In this document: piece by piece, positions 1-11,080 of the stretch
How positions within the stretch are numbered: the first letter of the stretch is position 1
Layout: every line of letters begins with the position of its first letter
NCBI GenBank assembly: GCA_964017125.1
Contig: OZ024909.1
Span: forward strand, 74,080,650-74,144,649
Length of the DNA stretch: 64,000 bases
Direction of reading: 5' to 3'
Source of the DNA: Flabesymbios commensalis
Lineage: Eukaryota > Annelida > Polychaeta > Terebellida > Flabelligeridae
The notes under the pieces: model-generated
The model's database searches: none
The model's input: the letters and a program-made list of their open reading frames with translations, nothing else
Told to the model about the DNA's origin: nothing
Program-made: the position numbers and the translations under genes

Positions 1-44
1 TTATCCATCAAGCTGTGGCTGGGTGACAATGGATCCGGCCACTG

Positions 45-470
45 TGTGACGTCATCATTATCCATGGGCAACAACACGCCTTCCTGTGTAGATCCCACTA
101 GCTGGGTCATGACGTCATCTATTCCTATGTAAATTCCACTAACTGGGTCATGACGTCATTTATTCCTGTGTAGATGTCACTACTGAGTCGTGACGTCATC
201 CATTCCTGTGTATATATCATTAGCTGGGTCATGACGTCATTTTTTATTCTGTAGATGTCACTAGTTGGGTAAGGATGTCATTTATTCTTGTGTGTGACGT
301 CATCTACATGTATTCCTGCAAAGATATCACTAACTGGCTCATAACGTCATTTATTCCTGTGTAGATGTCATTAACTGGGTCATGACATGTATTTATGCGA
401 AGATATCACCAGCTGGCTCTTGACGTCATTTATTCCGGTGTAGATTTCACTAACGTCCTTTATTCATTTG
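45..470. repeat. 41-bp minisatellite with a CRE-like palindrome in most units
   Basis: About ten diverged tandem units. The core TGACGTCAT recurs at roughly 48, 111, 152, 192, 233, 296 and 422, with decayed forms near 273, 343, 383 and 452. Spacing is mostly 40-41 bp. Each unit also carries a TTATTCCTGTGTAGAT-like part and a CACTAACTGGGTCA-like part. TGACGTCA is the consensus ATF/CREB site, so the array is a potential multi-site binding cluster, but nothing here shows that it is used. The array may start before the window. Confidence 0.85.
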
Positions 471-1193
471 TAGCTGTTCCATCCAGTTGATTAGAACCAC
501 TGTTTTCCACCACTTCATTTCCCACCTGCAGTGGCTGAGAAGGCATTAGTCTGATAGCCTCAGGAAAAAATGATCAGATAAATGAACTAAGTGGCGAGGT
601 CACATAAGAACTGTCAGTGGTTCAGCTAAGTGCTTTAACCCCTGTCCTGCTACATTGTTCCCATTGTATTTTTCATTCATTTTAAGCTGGAATTGCTAGC
701 GCAATTTTCAGCTTAAAATGACGAAAAATATTTTATTTAAATAATACACCCGTTCTAAATTGAATTATTTGACTAACTGAGCATCTACCACAAACTATAT
801 TATCCATTTCAGTGGATATTCTACATATTCTATATACTACATATTCTATATAGTCCAGGGGCGTAACAGGCGCCAAGGGTTATGGCTCCTGCGGCAAGTA
901 TGAAGCACAAACCTTGCTGTTTAGCAAGATAAGGATGATGATGTCTTTACCCAGCGAACAGGAGATGTTGAACCAAAGCTGGTTAAATCAGAATTGAATA
1001 AATGTGTCCGTTTTGCTTGGGTGATATCCTACGTGACCAATTTGAAAAAAGTACGTGTGAACAGTTTCTCAAACTACTATTTTCTCAGCAGCCATCTCCC
1101 CGCGTAGCACATGGTGGTGCAATCTGAGCTCAGACAGATATATACACTGTCAAGGTGGGCCCCACCTGCACGACAAAAACAGCTTGCTCGTAT
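471..1193. other. No gene seen; one hairpin at 681-717
   Basis: No coding signal is seen. At 681-717 the arms TTTAAGCTG...CAGCTTAAA enclose AATTGC/GCAATT, giving a short strong hairpin. Similar AATTGC-centred hairpins beside a TTTTTCATTCATTT-like flank occur near 6560, 36450, 41775 and 54345, so this is probably the end of a dispersed repeat. Confidence 0.6.
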
Positions 1194-1270
1194 CCCAGCA
1201 AACACGAGACGTTGAAATTATGGTGGTTTAATTTTGGGGGCCAGCGTTGCAGACGATGGCCCAATATTTA
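1194..1270. repeat. Partial copy of the GTCGYAGACG palindromic repeat (H2)
   Basis: It begins CCCAGCAAACACGAGACGTT and continues through GGGCCAGCGTTGCAGACGATGGCCC, the conserved start and centre of a palindromic element seen at least ten more times in this window. The second arm decays after about 1270. The following 500 bp (1271-1767) show nothing I can assign. Confidence 0.7.
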
Positions 1271-1767
1271 ACAACAATTAGGTGTGGTGCTTTAGCTTAG
1301 GCAGAAGCACATAGACTCTACAAGTGGGCCCTACCTTCACGACGGACGCCACTCGTCCTGATGCCACAACCGCTCTCACCAATTGCTGCCAGAGAATTGC
1401 AGTCGGGTGGGGTACCGCTCTTGTAGACAACTAGTATAGGATAGGGCCTACACTGGCTTCTCTCAACAGCCGCCAGCGATTACATCTATCGCTGTCACTC
1501 CCACCACAGCTGGCATTTCACCACCATGGCAGTTTTCTGATTTGCAGGATAAACCTATTGCAATTAAAATGTTTACTCTAAAAAATGACATTTACGACCT
1601 TTTGATCCCCACAAGACTGTGATTTAATGTATTTCACCAAAACATAACGTTACTTCGCACCTTAATATATAGGTTTTTTAACAATATTTAAACCATATTT
1701 TCCACATCGATCTGACATTCACGGTAATACAGGCAACAAACAAAAACTTATGCAGGAGAAAACGATA

Positions 1768-1960
1768 TGAGGCAATGGGTGTGTAGACTATTAGCTGTTG
1801 AAATGTTGAAAATATAATATCACATGCTACAAATAATACTGCCTTAGTTTATAAGATGACTCATGAGTCATCTTCAAAACTAAGGCAGTATTATTTGTAG
1901 TATTTTATCTTCATTTGTAACATTTCATCAGCTGCCTAATATCGTACACACACTGCCTGA
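1768..1960. repeat. Long inverted-repeat hairpin centred on AP-1-like sites
   Basis: The inner arms 1828-1863 and 1864-1900 are almost perfectly complementary (ATAATACTGCCTTAGTTT against AAACTAAGGCAGTATTAT) and meet at TGACTCATGAGTCA. Weaker complementarity extends outward through AGCTGTTGAAATGTT and AACATTTCATCAGCT. The centre contains two overlapping TGACTCA (AP-1/bZIP-type) sites. It is probably a fold-back MITE. No clear target-site duplication was found. Confidence 0.75.
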
Positions 1961-2071
1961 TTTGTTTCATTTTTATTTCTCGGAAATGGAACGGTCATAA
2001 TCACTACAATTATGTTGTTGACGTTGTTGTCGTCATCCCTCGGATATATTTATCCAATGTTTCTTCTTATC

Positions 2072-2393
2072 TAACCGTATCAGCACAGCGACCGTCTTTA
2101 GACGTCAGAATCTGACGTCTCTAGACGTCAGATTCGGATGTCTAAAGACAAATTCAATAAAAGAATTGACATATTATAATAATAAATGAATGGGATTTAG
2201 GCCACCTTTGTGCACATCTAGGCTAAGCTGGGCCAGTAAAATAACTAAAAAAATAATGACCGTAGACTCATGACATAGTATATATGTAATCAAATGAAGC
2301 CGGAAAAGCTAACTGAGAAATTTATGATGATTTTAAAACCCTTTCGTTTCCATAGTTTATGCGAAAATATATCAGCACTTTAAGGGTAAATAC
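2072..2393 (+). repeat. P1 palindrome-bearing MITE with a SINE fragment inside
   Basis: The eccentric hairpin of family P1 (complete reference copy at 15955-16203) lies at 2092-2150, built from TTTAGACGTCAGAATCTGACG and its complement. The rest of P1 follows (ATAGTATATATGTAATCAAATGAAGC... to CAGCACTTTAAGGGTAAA). A SINE 3' fragment at about 2185-2240 splits it. Ends are diverged from TTAACCCTT. Confidence 0.75.
2185..2240 (-). repeat. SINE 3'-tail fragment
   Basis: AATGAATGGGATTTAGGCCACC through GCTGGGCCAG is the reverse complement of the SINE tail (CTGGCCCAGTTTAGCCTA... GGTGGCCTAAA...). It is 5'-truncated and inserted in the P1 copy that surrounds it. Confidence 0.7.
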
Positions 2394-3097
2394 ACATTTG
2401 CTGACACTACAGATGATTTATGTTTGATATCAGTTATTTAGTTATCTGTCAGGACGGAGCTGAACAGGTGTTAAAAAATTGAAGATGGCACAGATGCCGT
2501 GTTGTACCCGTTGGACGCGACATTTTCAGGAAAAAAATAAATGTAGTGTAAGGCCTGAAGGTCGGCAATAACAGGTAAAGACATCTGACTGAGGACACTT
2601 CAAACTCTACGGGTAAACTGTATTGTTACAGAGAATGTCTGTATTTAACTAAAAATAAATTTGATATGTGCGAACCATAAAGTATACACGTTTAAATGAT
2701 TGAAAACACCTTCACATAATTATGATATCTAATCTTTTGTACTATAATAAGCTTATTCTGTGAAACTCAATAGCCTTGACTTAGAATGGTTTCACCTGGT
2801 AATCTAATACGATAAAGATAACGTTGCAATATTTGAAACAAACGGGTATCTGCGGATAGCATGCTGAAATTACGCTTTTCTGGTTAAGGATTAGCTCGCG
2901 GTTTTACACCTCGAATTAGAATTGTTGGCATGAATATAGATCTTCCAAACTGTCTGTTGCTTGGAAAATAGCTACCAGGCTAAACCAGGCTACTCACATT
3001 GCGTAGAGATGTCATCAGGGTGACTCTAAACGTGATCGAAGGCACACGGTTTAGATTTACGGTCTGCAAGGTGGACAGGTTGATAGAGGTTTTTCTT
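2394..3097. other. Unassigned AT-rich sequence
   Basis: No coding or repeat structure is clear. The piece at 2754-2810 (ATTCTGTGAAACTCAATAGCC...) resembles one end of the small insert at 21834-21957 and is probably a fragment of the same MITE. Confidence 0.4.
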
Positions 3098-3275
3098 AAC
3101 CTTTCAACACAAAGCGCTGACATATTTTTTATGTGAACCGTTAAACAAAAGGGTTTTTTTTCAATGCAAAATCATGATAAATGTCTTAGGTAGCTCATTC
3201 CGCCTTATTTGAATACATATTATGTTATCGGTCTACAACCATTATAAATACTTTACTCTTTCAGTGCGGGGAACG
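3098..3275 (-). repeat. P1 MITE copy, reverse orientation, hairpin arm decayed
   Basis: It starts TTAACCTTTCAACACAAAGCGCTGACATAT and runs through ATGATAAATGTCTTAGGTAGCTC and the CTACAACCATTATAAATA block to CAGTGCGGGGAACG. This is the reversed P1 sequence, but the GACGTC hairpin is largely lost. Confidence 0.7.
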
Positions 3276-3395
3276 ATATTAGTCAATATTTTTTATTTAG
3301 GACCAAACATTTTGAAATCTTGATGTTTAAAGATTCGTTTGATTTCCAATAACAGTGCTATGATCGGCTACTCAAAAGTGACTGTAATCGTGCTT

Positions 3396-3508
3396 ATCCC
3401 AGCAAACACGAGGCATTGGCCTAATGTTGTTTCAATGTTGGGCCGACGTCGAAGACGGCGGGCCAACATTAAAACAATATTGGGCAAATGCCTCGTGTTT
3501 GCTGAGAT
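3396..3508. repeat. H2 palindromic element, near-complete
   Basis: Arms CCCAGCAAACACGAGGCATT... and ...AATGCCTCGTGTTTGCTGAG are complementary for most of about 50 bp each. They flank the centre GGGCCGACGTCGAAGACGGCGGGCC. The whole unit can fold into one long hairpin of about 113 bp. It is among the best-preserved H2 copies here. Confidence 0.85.
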
Positions 3509-3764
3509 AGCGCTTAAATGGTCAATATACCAGCAATGGCAGCTTCCAGGAAACAAGACAAGCCATTTAATATTACAGTGTGCTTTGTAATTGATCGATA
3601 TGGATGGGCTTCGAATATATGATCGCATCTATGATAGCGGGGTATAAAATAATAAAACCTTCTAATTGTGAGACAAGATCAATAAAAGCGGTAACCTGCG
3701 GCCAATAAGGTCGACATTGAAGTGTTGTTCCCGTCTATGGCCCACATACATCATCCTCGCTGAG

Positions 3765-4165
3765 CCAGAGGATGTACGACAATACATGCATACATGTGTG
3801 TAAAGGATTGGTCCTTGGCCAGAGACACACCTTTGGTAGAAGTTTTTCCAACAAAATAACCCTGTTTTGAACCAGAGGATGTACGACAATACATTCATGT
3901 GTGTAGACAATGGTGATCACACTCACCAGTCAGGATCACATACTTATCCTTCTTATCTGGTTGTATATATAAAACTAGATACTGCAAATATCTGCCAAAA
4001 TTAATGAATTGTTTCTTTGCCCGAGACGCATCTCTGATATGTCTCATGCAAATTTGTGAGATCCCCAACAGTAAGGGATTGGTCCTTGGCCAGAGACACA
4101 CCCCTGGCAGAAGTTTCACGAAAATCATTTCAATACTTTTCAAGTAATCCAACGGACGCATAGAC
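3765..4165 (+). repeat. Retroposon-like repeat with internal direct repeats and a CAGA tail
   Basis: The phrase AAGGATTGGTCCTTGGCCAG, with about 40 bp around it, occurs at 3804 and again at 4072. AGAGGATGTACGACAATAC occurs at 3766 and 3874. The 3' part (GAAGTTTCACGAAAATCATTTCAA...) ends in ACAGACAGACAGATA near 4165, a style of tail I associate with invertebrate retroposons. No coding was recognised, and family assignment is not possible by eye. Confidence 0.4.
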
Positions 4166-4289
4166 AGACAGACAGATACACAGAGAAACCAAACAAAACA
4201 AACAAACTGTAGAATGTGGATTCTGTAGATCATACTAAACCCCTGATAAACCTTACCTGTGACTGGGACATAATAAAACACACCATTAT

Positions 4290-4550
4290 ATTATGTTCTT
4301 TGTCCGACCACGACATTCTAAGCAGCGAATGGTTATTGTTGATTAAGCTCAGACCAATTATCATGGTGGACATATGCGGTCCTATAATCGGTCAGGTGTG
4401 ACCGAGTTGTTGATTAGGAGGGATCTTCATTATGGTCGTATGTGTTTTAAGTTGTTAAAAACCCTCGGTGTTCTCCATTCTTTGCTGTGAAAAAAGCCTC
4501 GGCTTTCGGCTTCGACCTTTTTCACAGCTCAGAATGTAGAGCTCATATCG
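4290..4550 (+). repeat. Hairpin-bearing repeat (copy 1 of 2, inverted copy at 42985-43160)
   Basis: It contains a hairpin at 4484-4528 (GCTGTGAAAAAAGCCTCGGC against CTTTTTCACAGC) followed by TCAGAATGTAGAGCTC. The upstream block GACCAATTATCATGGT and the CGACATTCTAAG-like start also match the reverse complement of 43160-42985. In this copy an extra 90 bp or so lies between the two conserved blocks. Confidence 0.7.
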
Positions 4551-4777
4551 TGATATACTTGGTGATATGCCCATATTGAACTGTGGTATACCGTTTTGTT
4601 TGCATAAATAGAACGCCGTTTCTTAGAATGAGAAATCAGTAATCTTAATCTATAGATGTCAGATTCTGAGGTCTGTAGTGTATCCCCGCACTGAAAGAAT
4701 GAAACGTGTTTAAAGGCTGTATGTCCCGGGGGGGGGGGGGTGTTTACATACTTGTGAGTACTGGGGATGTGCCGCTG

Positions 4778-4875
4778 GACAGGGTGCCTTTTTGAAGCTT
4801 CCAGCTTTGGCACAGGGTGTCTTTTTGGAAATTCCAGAATTGGGACAGGGTGCTTTTTGAGCTTCCAACTCTGGG
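4778..4875 (+). repeat. Short tandem repeat, about 42 bp x 2.5
   Basis: Three diverged units of GACAGGGTGCCTTTTTGAAGC followed by TTCCAGCTTTGG. It lies just after a G12 run at 4729-4740, in the part of D that the inverted copy lacks. Confidence 0.7.
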
Positions 4876-5375
4876 CACCCGGTTAGCATGTATTTTTCTG
4901 ATTTCTCAGGCCATTATCAGCCGAATTCCATCACTTTTTCTTGCCCTAAAAATCGCATAAACAAATATTATAGAGCTTAAAATTCCATAAAACATGAAGT
5001 GTATTGGTAGGAAATACACCATAATCCAATCAATTAAATGCAGTGTTAATTTGAATTATGTATTCAAGCGAAGCAGAAAGAGCTAATTAAGACGTGGTGA
5101 TTTCAAATTATAAAAACCTTTTGGACTCCATGGTTTATACACAAATATTTCAGCTTTGCATACAGGGTTAAACATGATTAGAAAGACTCACCCACATATT
5201 AGGCGTGTTATCTTACATAATTTGAATAAAATTAGTCAAATAAAAAACAAATTTTTACCCAATGCTGCAACAATATACTTCGGTATTTCATAGAAACAAG
5301 TAATTTAATTCACGTTTTGGTGCGAATTGCCGCAGGTGATGGAAAATAGACAAACACAGCTAGATGTTAGGATGG

Positions 5376-6326
5376 TTAACCTTTACAGAGCGGGGATCGA
5401 CTTTAGACAGAATCTGACTTCTACAGACGTCAGATTCTGACGTCTAAAGTCGAACCCCGCGAGTAAAATATACATAATGGGCGTAGACCTATAACATAGG
5501 TATTCAAATGAAGCGGAAAGAGTTAACTAAAGCCCGGTTTACACGATAGGATTTTGTCCTATGTAGACGGCGTGTTCAGACGTAGGTCTTATCTTATTAT
5601 ATTTCACAGATTTTTTATGCATAGTGGTGGAAAAGATGGCGGGAAAATATCTGCATAGCAGTAGTATGAAAGTCAGGATAACGTGATCGTGAGTGAATGT
5701 CTCGTTTTTGCTGGGTATAATCATTAGAATTCCGTGAACACACGTGTACGTGGGACAAGATCAGTTAATATAATGTATTAGATATAGGTAGGGTTATAAC
5801 CAGTCCATCCCATCGTGTCAGCAATTCGGGTTATCGAATTTCTTTTTTTTTAGTTTGTCGTGATAACTTTTGTCTTTGACGGACCACAAGCATTATCCCG
5901 CTTCATATGCTTCAGTTTGTGACAATGTTGATCAGGCTTAAGAGATTTTACCCACAGCTCGTGGATCCAGTATAGAATACAGGATTATACCACATCTGTT
6001 TAGTATATAGTATCCGACCCACGTGATTGTGAAACACATTCTGATTGGCCAGACAATTTATCTATTTTATGGGCTTTATGATCTGTCCTAGCGAAATAGA
6101 ACAAGTCCTATGTTCCCAGGACATCTTTTGGGTCATTAAAATCTGTCCTAAGCGACGTTCACATGCTAGGATTTGTCCTATAGTACGCATCCTATGGGAC
6201 AAAGTCATATCGTGTGAACCGGGCTTAAGACATTTATGATGATTACAAATTGATTACAAATTACAAATTGAAAAAAAACCTTTTGTCTTTGTTTGCATAA
6301 CAATATTTCAGCGCTTTAAGGGTTAA
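5376..6326 (+). mobile_element. P1 MITE with TTAA at both ends, split by a Harbinger-like MITE
   Basis: Left end TTAACCTTTACAGAGCGGGG, hairpin 5390-5460, right end CAGCGCTTTAAGGGTTAA. Without the 695-bp insert and its 3-bp duplication it is about 253 bp, like the complete copy at 15955-16203. TTAA at both borders and CCCTT-type ends recall piggyBac-group elements. That link is an inference from the ends only. Confidence 0.75.
5531..6225. mobile_element. Harbinger-like non-autonomous DNA element with TAA target duplication
   Basis: Ends AGCCCGGTTTACACGATAGG and CCTATGGGAC...ATCGTGTGAACCGGGCT are inverted repeats. TAA at 5528-5530 is repeated at 6226-6228. The uninterrupted P1 sequence elsewhere reads ACTAAGACAT across this point, so the insertion and its 3-bp duplication can be read directly. 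TWA duplications are typical of PIF/Harbinger. Inside, GTCCTA-type motifs recur near both ends. No transposase frame was seen. Confidence 0.8.
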
Positions 6327-6836
6327 ACGCTGGGGTCTCTCGTTAATTGAATACGTCTTATCCAGTGAAGACTTCGCTGCCACGTCGAGTTCTATGGCCT
6401 TGGTATAAATTGCTTATTTCCTATCGATTTCCATTAAGTAGCAGGTCCTAGCTAGTAAAGTTATAGATTATTTACAATTACCAGGTGATGCTCTCTTGTT
6501 GAGCCTACAGGGATTATAAACAGTGACTCTTGTGCTGCTGAATTTCTTGCTTATATTTTTCATTCATTTGAAACTGGATTTCTTTTGGAAAAAAGACATA
6601 TCACAAATTGAAATATTAGATTAACTGAGAAAACACAGAAAATATATCAATTTTGTGATAACGTGAATTTTTTGTGATATTTTTCAAGAAATGATTAAAT
6701 CTACCATGTCTACAGGTAATTTCTGATTATTTAAACATTTTTCAGAGATAGCAATAAAATTCATGTATTTTTTTAATGTTAAACCTCCATGAAAACGCAA
6801 TTTACACCGGGCTTCAAATATCGAACATATTTAAAA

Positions 6837-7990
6837 TGATGAAAATATACACCTCCCAAAATTTCTGGAAATACACACTTCCCAAATTGATGGAAATATA
6901 GGCTACACCTCTCAAATTGATGGATATAGACGACGTCCCAAATTGATGAAAATATACAACCTCACATATTATATGAAAATAAAAACGTCCCAAATTGCTG
7001 GAAACGGAAACTTAACAAATTGATGGGAATATACATCTCCCAAATTGATTATCTAATTTACCATAACAAATTTCATGAATTTCGGTTACATTTCACTTGA
7101 TTCACAAATTGATTAAAAGCTATACATATATTCAGTTTTAGTAATATATTGTCCGACAGGCCTCACATGTAGGCGATTTAGGCATATATTCTTGACCATA
7201 ACATCTGCGGAACCATCAACTCCGTCTATATGTAGGCCTACGTTGCCGCTCTTTACAATCAGCAATGTGTATAAAATCACAAAATTATTTATCAGATTCT
7301 CACAAAAGATCAAACTGACATTGTCATCACACACAATACAGTCGCGTGACATGTTCCGGAAGCATTGGGGGTCAAACTATTCACAGGAACAGAACGAGGT
7401 GCAAACTGTTGACCTATCATTTGTCACACCGGACTTCAATTCATTATTCACATCTAATATTATTATTGTGGTCTGCGATGCTGGCCTAACATTGGGTGGA
7501 TGGATGCGTGAGCAGACCACATTTTGTGTTGATCGTGAATTTTTGACCGATGGTCAGTTTGCATCTCGTTCTGTTGCTATGAATAGATTGACCCCTAGTG
7601 CTTTGGAACATGTAAAGTGCATTCAGTAGGCTAAATTGGGCTGAGGCGCCTCCTGTGGGACAAGCAATAGATGCATTGATGAAAACCCACGACAGCTAGA
7701 TTGCTCATCTGGGATTCAAACCCGGAATAATATAATCAGCAGGAGGGGGTACTTATCGGGACACTAGATTCGTTAATTGGAGTATCTCAAAGGAATAGCT
7801 GATGAGGGGATACTTATAGAGCCGGACACATCTGCCACTGGTGAAGTTCACTGGATCCTTAAAGTACTATTTATAGCTGTGCGGGAACAAAATCAGGCCC
7901 ACAGGACTATGTGAAGATGTCCGCTCAGAGGTCAACGCGGACGGTCAAGGTCACTCACTCAGTTTGCACCATACACTGAGACATTGTTGT
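6837..7990 (-). repeat. Repeat family A, left copy, with a short 25-bp array
   Basis: The 6840-7060 part is a decayed array of the 25-bp unit (reverse of GGGAGGTGTATATTTCCATC). Beyond it, 7100-7990 matches the reverse complement of 63040-63990 over almost its whole length, including GTGACATGTTCCGGAAGCATT, the AGCAGACCACATTTTGTGTTG block and a B-box-like GGGATTCAAACCCGG. A frame open over 145 codons at 7192-7629 lies entirely inside this repeat and is not treated as a gene. Confidence 0.85.
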
Positions 7991-8069
7991 CTGTGAATTC
8001 TTATGTCTCGCAATGCTCTTAAGCCCCCAGATCCCCTTTTTCACATCGAGTTTTGATCGTAAAACTAAA

Positions 8070-8560
8070 GCAACATTGATGAATAATTTCAATGGTATAT
8101 TGCAAAAAAAATTGTTTATTTTACAGAAATTGTTGATTGTTGTTTATTGTTGCACTTCCCCCTCATGTAGACACAAATGACAAGTACCGGTACCTAGAAT
8201 AACATTTTATTTTCCAATAAATCCATAATTATTACCAGCAACATGATTTCATTGACTAGTGAATTGACCAGCCACAAGTCACGGAGCTATCGTCCACATA
8301 ACAACAAATTGGTTTTAACAATTACGAGTAAAATATAGGAAAATATACATTGACATGTATATAAAATAAAATGTTGGACCGAAATCACATATTCGGGGCT
8401 TTAAGTGTGAATTCTGATTATAAATCTACCTGACAATCACTTGCTGATTTTCTGACTTCACCACCCCTCATGACCTTGAGATCATATCAGGGTTGACATG
8501 TGCTCCACCTCCCGATTGCTTTCTGCATTCAATGGTTTCTTCTTCAGCTGTAGCCCAAGG
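8070..8560 (+). repeat. Repeat block C, left copy (inverted copy at 60585-61075)
   Basis: Long stretches match the reverse complement of 61075-60585: GAATAATTTCAATGGTATATT, ACATGATTTCATTGACTAGTG, GAAATCACATATTCGGGGCTTT and ATGACCTTGAGATCATATCAGG. It follows family A after only about 80 bp. No coding signal is visible. Confidence 0.8.
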
Positions 8561-9290
8561 CACACATGATGCTATGGAGGCTTTGAAAATACATGACAAA
8601 GCCCTTTTTTATCTCTTCATAACGACTAATAAATCGCTAAATCGACTTGGTATAAGTCGTTATTACATGTGTTAAGATGCTCATTTGTCACAGCTTTCCT
8701 GCACGTGGTGCTTGCCTTTCACACGGAGCGACCGGAATAAAAATCGTGATGAGTTGTCAACCAGCTGCCAACCACTTTATTAATGTGTTTTTGTATTTTG
8801 AGCCGGCACCTGATTGAGCTGACAAATCACATTAGTATTCAGCGCTCTCAAACGTATAACAACTGAATGTAAGTTTTTTATTGAGAGATGGATATTTGAT
8901 TTACAGTGTATTAGCTTAGCTGATATGTTTTTGTTTCTTGGATTAAGATTCTCCTGATTTAATGCGTTTTAACTCTTGCGCCACTTAGCACGACCATAGT
9001 CGTTTCTACTAGAGGAGCGGCAAATCGCCAAAAGATAGGTGCTTTTTCAAACGAAAATAAACATTGTCTAGCCTCGATTTTCTGTTAGTGTATAATCTTA
9101 GGTTTCAGGAACTGCAATCCGTTTTGTGTGCAGCGTTGTGCATAACCTCCAAAATTGAGCATTTCCAAGACAGGGTATGCAATATATCGCTAAACGTTGA
9201 AAATCACTTAAATTCATGCCAGGGCCTTAATATTGGTCAAATTTTACCCATTCACCTACCAAATTGTCTAGAATGACGGACTGAGTCACG
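8561..9290. other. No gene seen
   Basis: Unassigned sequence. The piece near 8965-9010 (TTAACTCTTGCGCCACTTAGCACGACC) resembles one end of the TTAA-bordered palindromic repeats seen near 39190 and 60290. Confidence 0.4.
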
Positions 9291-10120
9291 TTATAGGCAT
9301 TAAAAAAGACATAGGTACCAAATCTTAGATTTTTTGAAATTGGTATGTTTTGACCTATTTTATTATCGTTTTAGGTTTAAAGCTGTTGCAATGTCAATAT
9401 ATTTGACATTATTGAAGGTTTATATGGCCTGAAGTTGTATTTTCACATTCTCATACCCAAAGGCTTAAAAAAAAAAAATTTCACGCGAAGGTATTTCAAG
9501 ATGAATGAACCTTCAGGGACCGTTTATGTACCCCCCCCCCCCTGAATTACTAGTAAAACAGCATATCTTAATTTTGCTCTTGAATTGTGTTCCAACTCTT
9601 ACTGTGGAGCAACTAACTACAATTTAGAAGTAAAATTTGGCATGATGGTTCTTAAGAGTATGCTTCAGCATTCCATATGACAGCTAGCCCATGGAAAATC
9701 CAAGATGGCGACTATTTTTCAAGATGGCCGCCAAATGAATTTCTAATTACCAATTTTCTAATAAATAGGGAGCTAGTTCATGTATTTGATTATATTTAAT
9801 GTCAAAACATTAGTTGTCTTACATGTCGAGTTTATTTTAATATTCTTAGAATCCAAGATGGCGACCATTTTTTAAGATGGCCGTCAAATGAACTTCTTCA
9901 TAAATCCAATTATGTGACTTGTGTGATCTTTGTGTTAAGCTATATCTGTTTTGTACGCCGCGTTAGCTTTTCCCAATTTTGAAAACCAAGAAGGTACCAT
10001 TTTCCCTCAAAAATATGGATCCCTTCTGAGCCGGTTTGAATGATATTGGTGTCAAATTGTATATTCTTCTGGCACCTCAAATTCCCTTTTCTAGTGCCAG
10101 ATGACATCGACAGAACAATT
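9290..10120 (+). repeat. Diverged relative of the 24-kb inverted repeat, with AAGATGGCG motifs
   Basis: Four AAGATGGC motifs (about 9704, 9721, 9854, 9876) are followed by TTTGAATGATATTGGTGTCAAATTG near 10045. The same order, motifs then TTTGAATGATCTTGGTGTCAAATC, occurs in the left inverted repeat at 24749-24860. A C12 run lies at about 9531-9542. The function of the motifs is unknown, though AAGATGGCGGC is the known YY1 consensus. Confidence 0.55.
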
Positions 10121-11080
10121 TTTCTCACAAATAATATATATTTCAGTGGTACTGGTATCAAATCGTACTTTTATATACAGTGTGTATCAAATTATGCTTG
10201 TATATATTCTGAATTTGTTTGTTCTAGTTTAAATACACTCCAGTAGGCATTTGATCACAACTCAGCTAACTACAATGCATTTTGAACAGTTATTGAACTT
10301 TTTAATATTGTCTGTTTGCATGCATAGCTGTGTCGCTACTTCAAAGCACATAGCAATAACTGTTAATGTATGGGGCTCAAACGAGTATAGTGAGAGGTAT
10401 AAAAGTATCTATTTTCAACAGTCAGCCATATATCCTCTTGCTGGACTGTGGTACTGGTGCCCAGCGCTTGCCTGGCTTTCTTTAAACTGGTGACGTTTAT
10501 CACGAGCCAATAAATGGAAGTGAGACAACTGATTAATTAGTGGCCTTTGTTCCCTTTCTGGTGAGACGAGTTGTAATGTAGACATTGTCTCTCCTGACGT
10601 GCCAGTACTGGCGGGGCCGCATCGGCTGGTACAATTTAAGATGGATCACTTTTACAGCAAGGGCATATAATTATAATTTCAACTACACTTGGCCAAGCTC
10701 TATCACAGAGTCCAATCACTGGAATGTTTAACAGGGTAGGCCTATGTGGATAATGCCAGCTAGGTCTACTCACAGCTTAACTTTGTCTGCATTTTAAAAA
10801 TTCTGAAACTCACTCCTGTTGTTTGACTGCATTATCATCCAGGTAAAGACTGAAGATTATCAAAAGTGTACATTTTGACTTGATTATTCCTAAGTAACTG
10901 TTATCCACCCACCCGTCTTTGAGCTGAAGCGCATCAAAAAGGGTGAAATGTCCTGACATTTAAAAAAAATAATTATAGAAAAATTTATCTCACAAGCTAA
11001 CACATAAAATTTAGTTATCCAAAGGCGAACTTTGCTGAAATAATATGACGTGACATGTTGAAAGATATAATTTAAAAAAT
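10121..11080. other. No gene seen
   Basis: Unassigned sequence with only short open frames, none with recognisable similarity. Confidence 0.4.

Larger units (their letters stand above)
4575..6590 (+). repeat. Composite repeat D (inverted copy at 54340-55320)
   Basis: Blocks in order: an AAACAAAACG... GAAATCAGTAATCTTAATC piece, a P1-like tail (CCATGGTTTATACACAAATATTTCAG, about 5130), a 190-bp spacer (CACCCACATATTAGGCG to GCTAGATGTTAGGATGG), a P1 MITE (5376-6326), then GGGGTCTCTCGTTAATTGAATACG to about 6590. The same blocks appear in reverse at 55320-54340, where 4690-5040 and 5531-6225 have no counterpart. D is therefore a reproducible composite about 1 kb long, enlarged here by later insertions. 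Confidence 0.75.

Noticed and set aside
7192-7629. 145-codon open frame
   Set aside because: It lies wholly inside repeat family A. The corresponding stretches of the other copies do not keep the frame, and no protein similarity is recognised.
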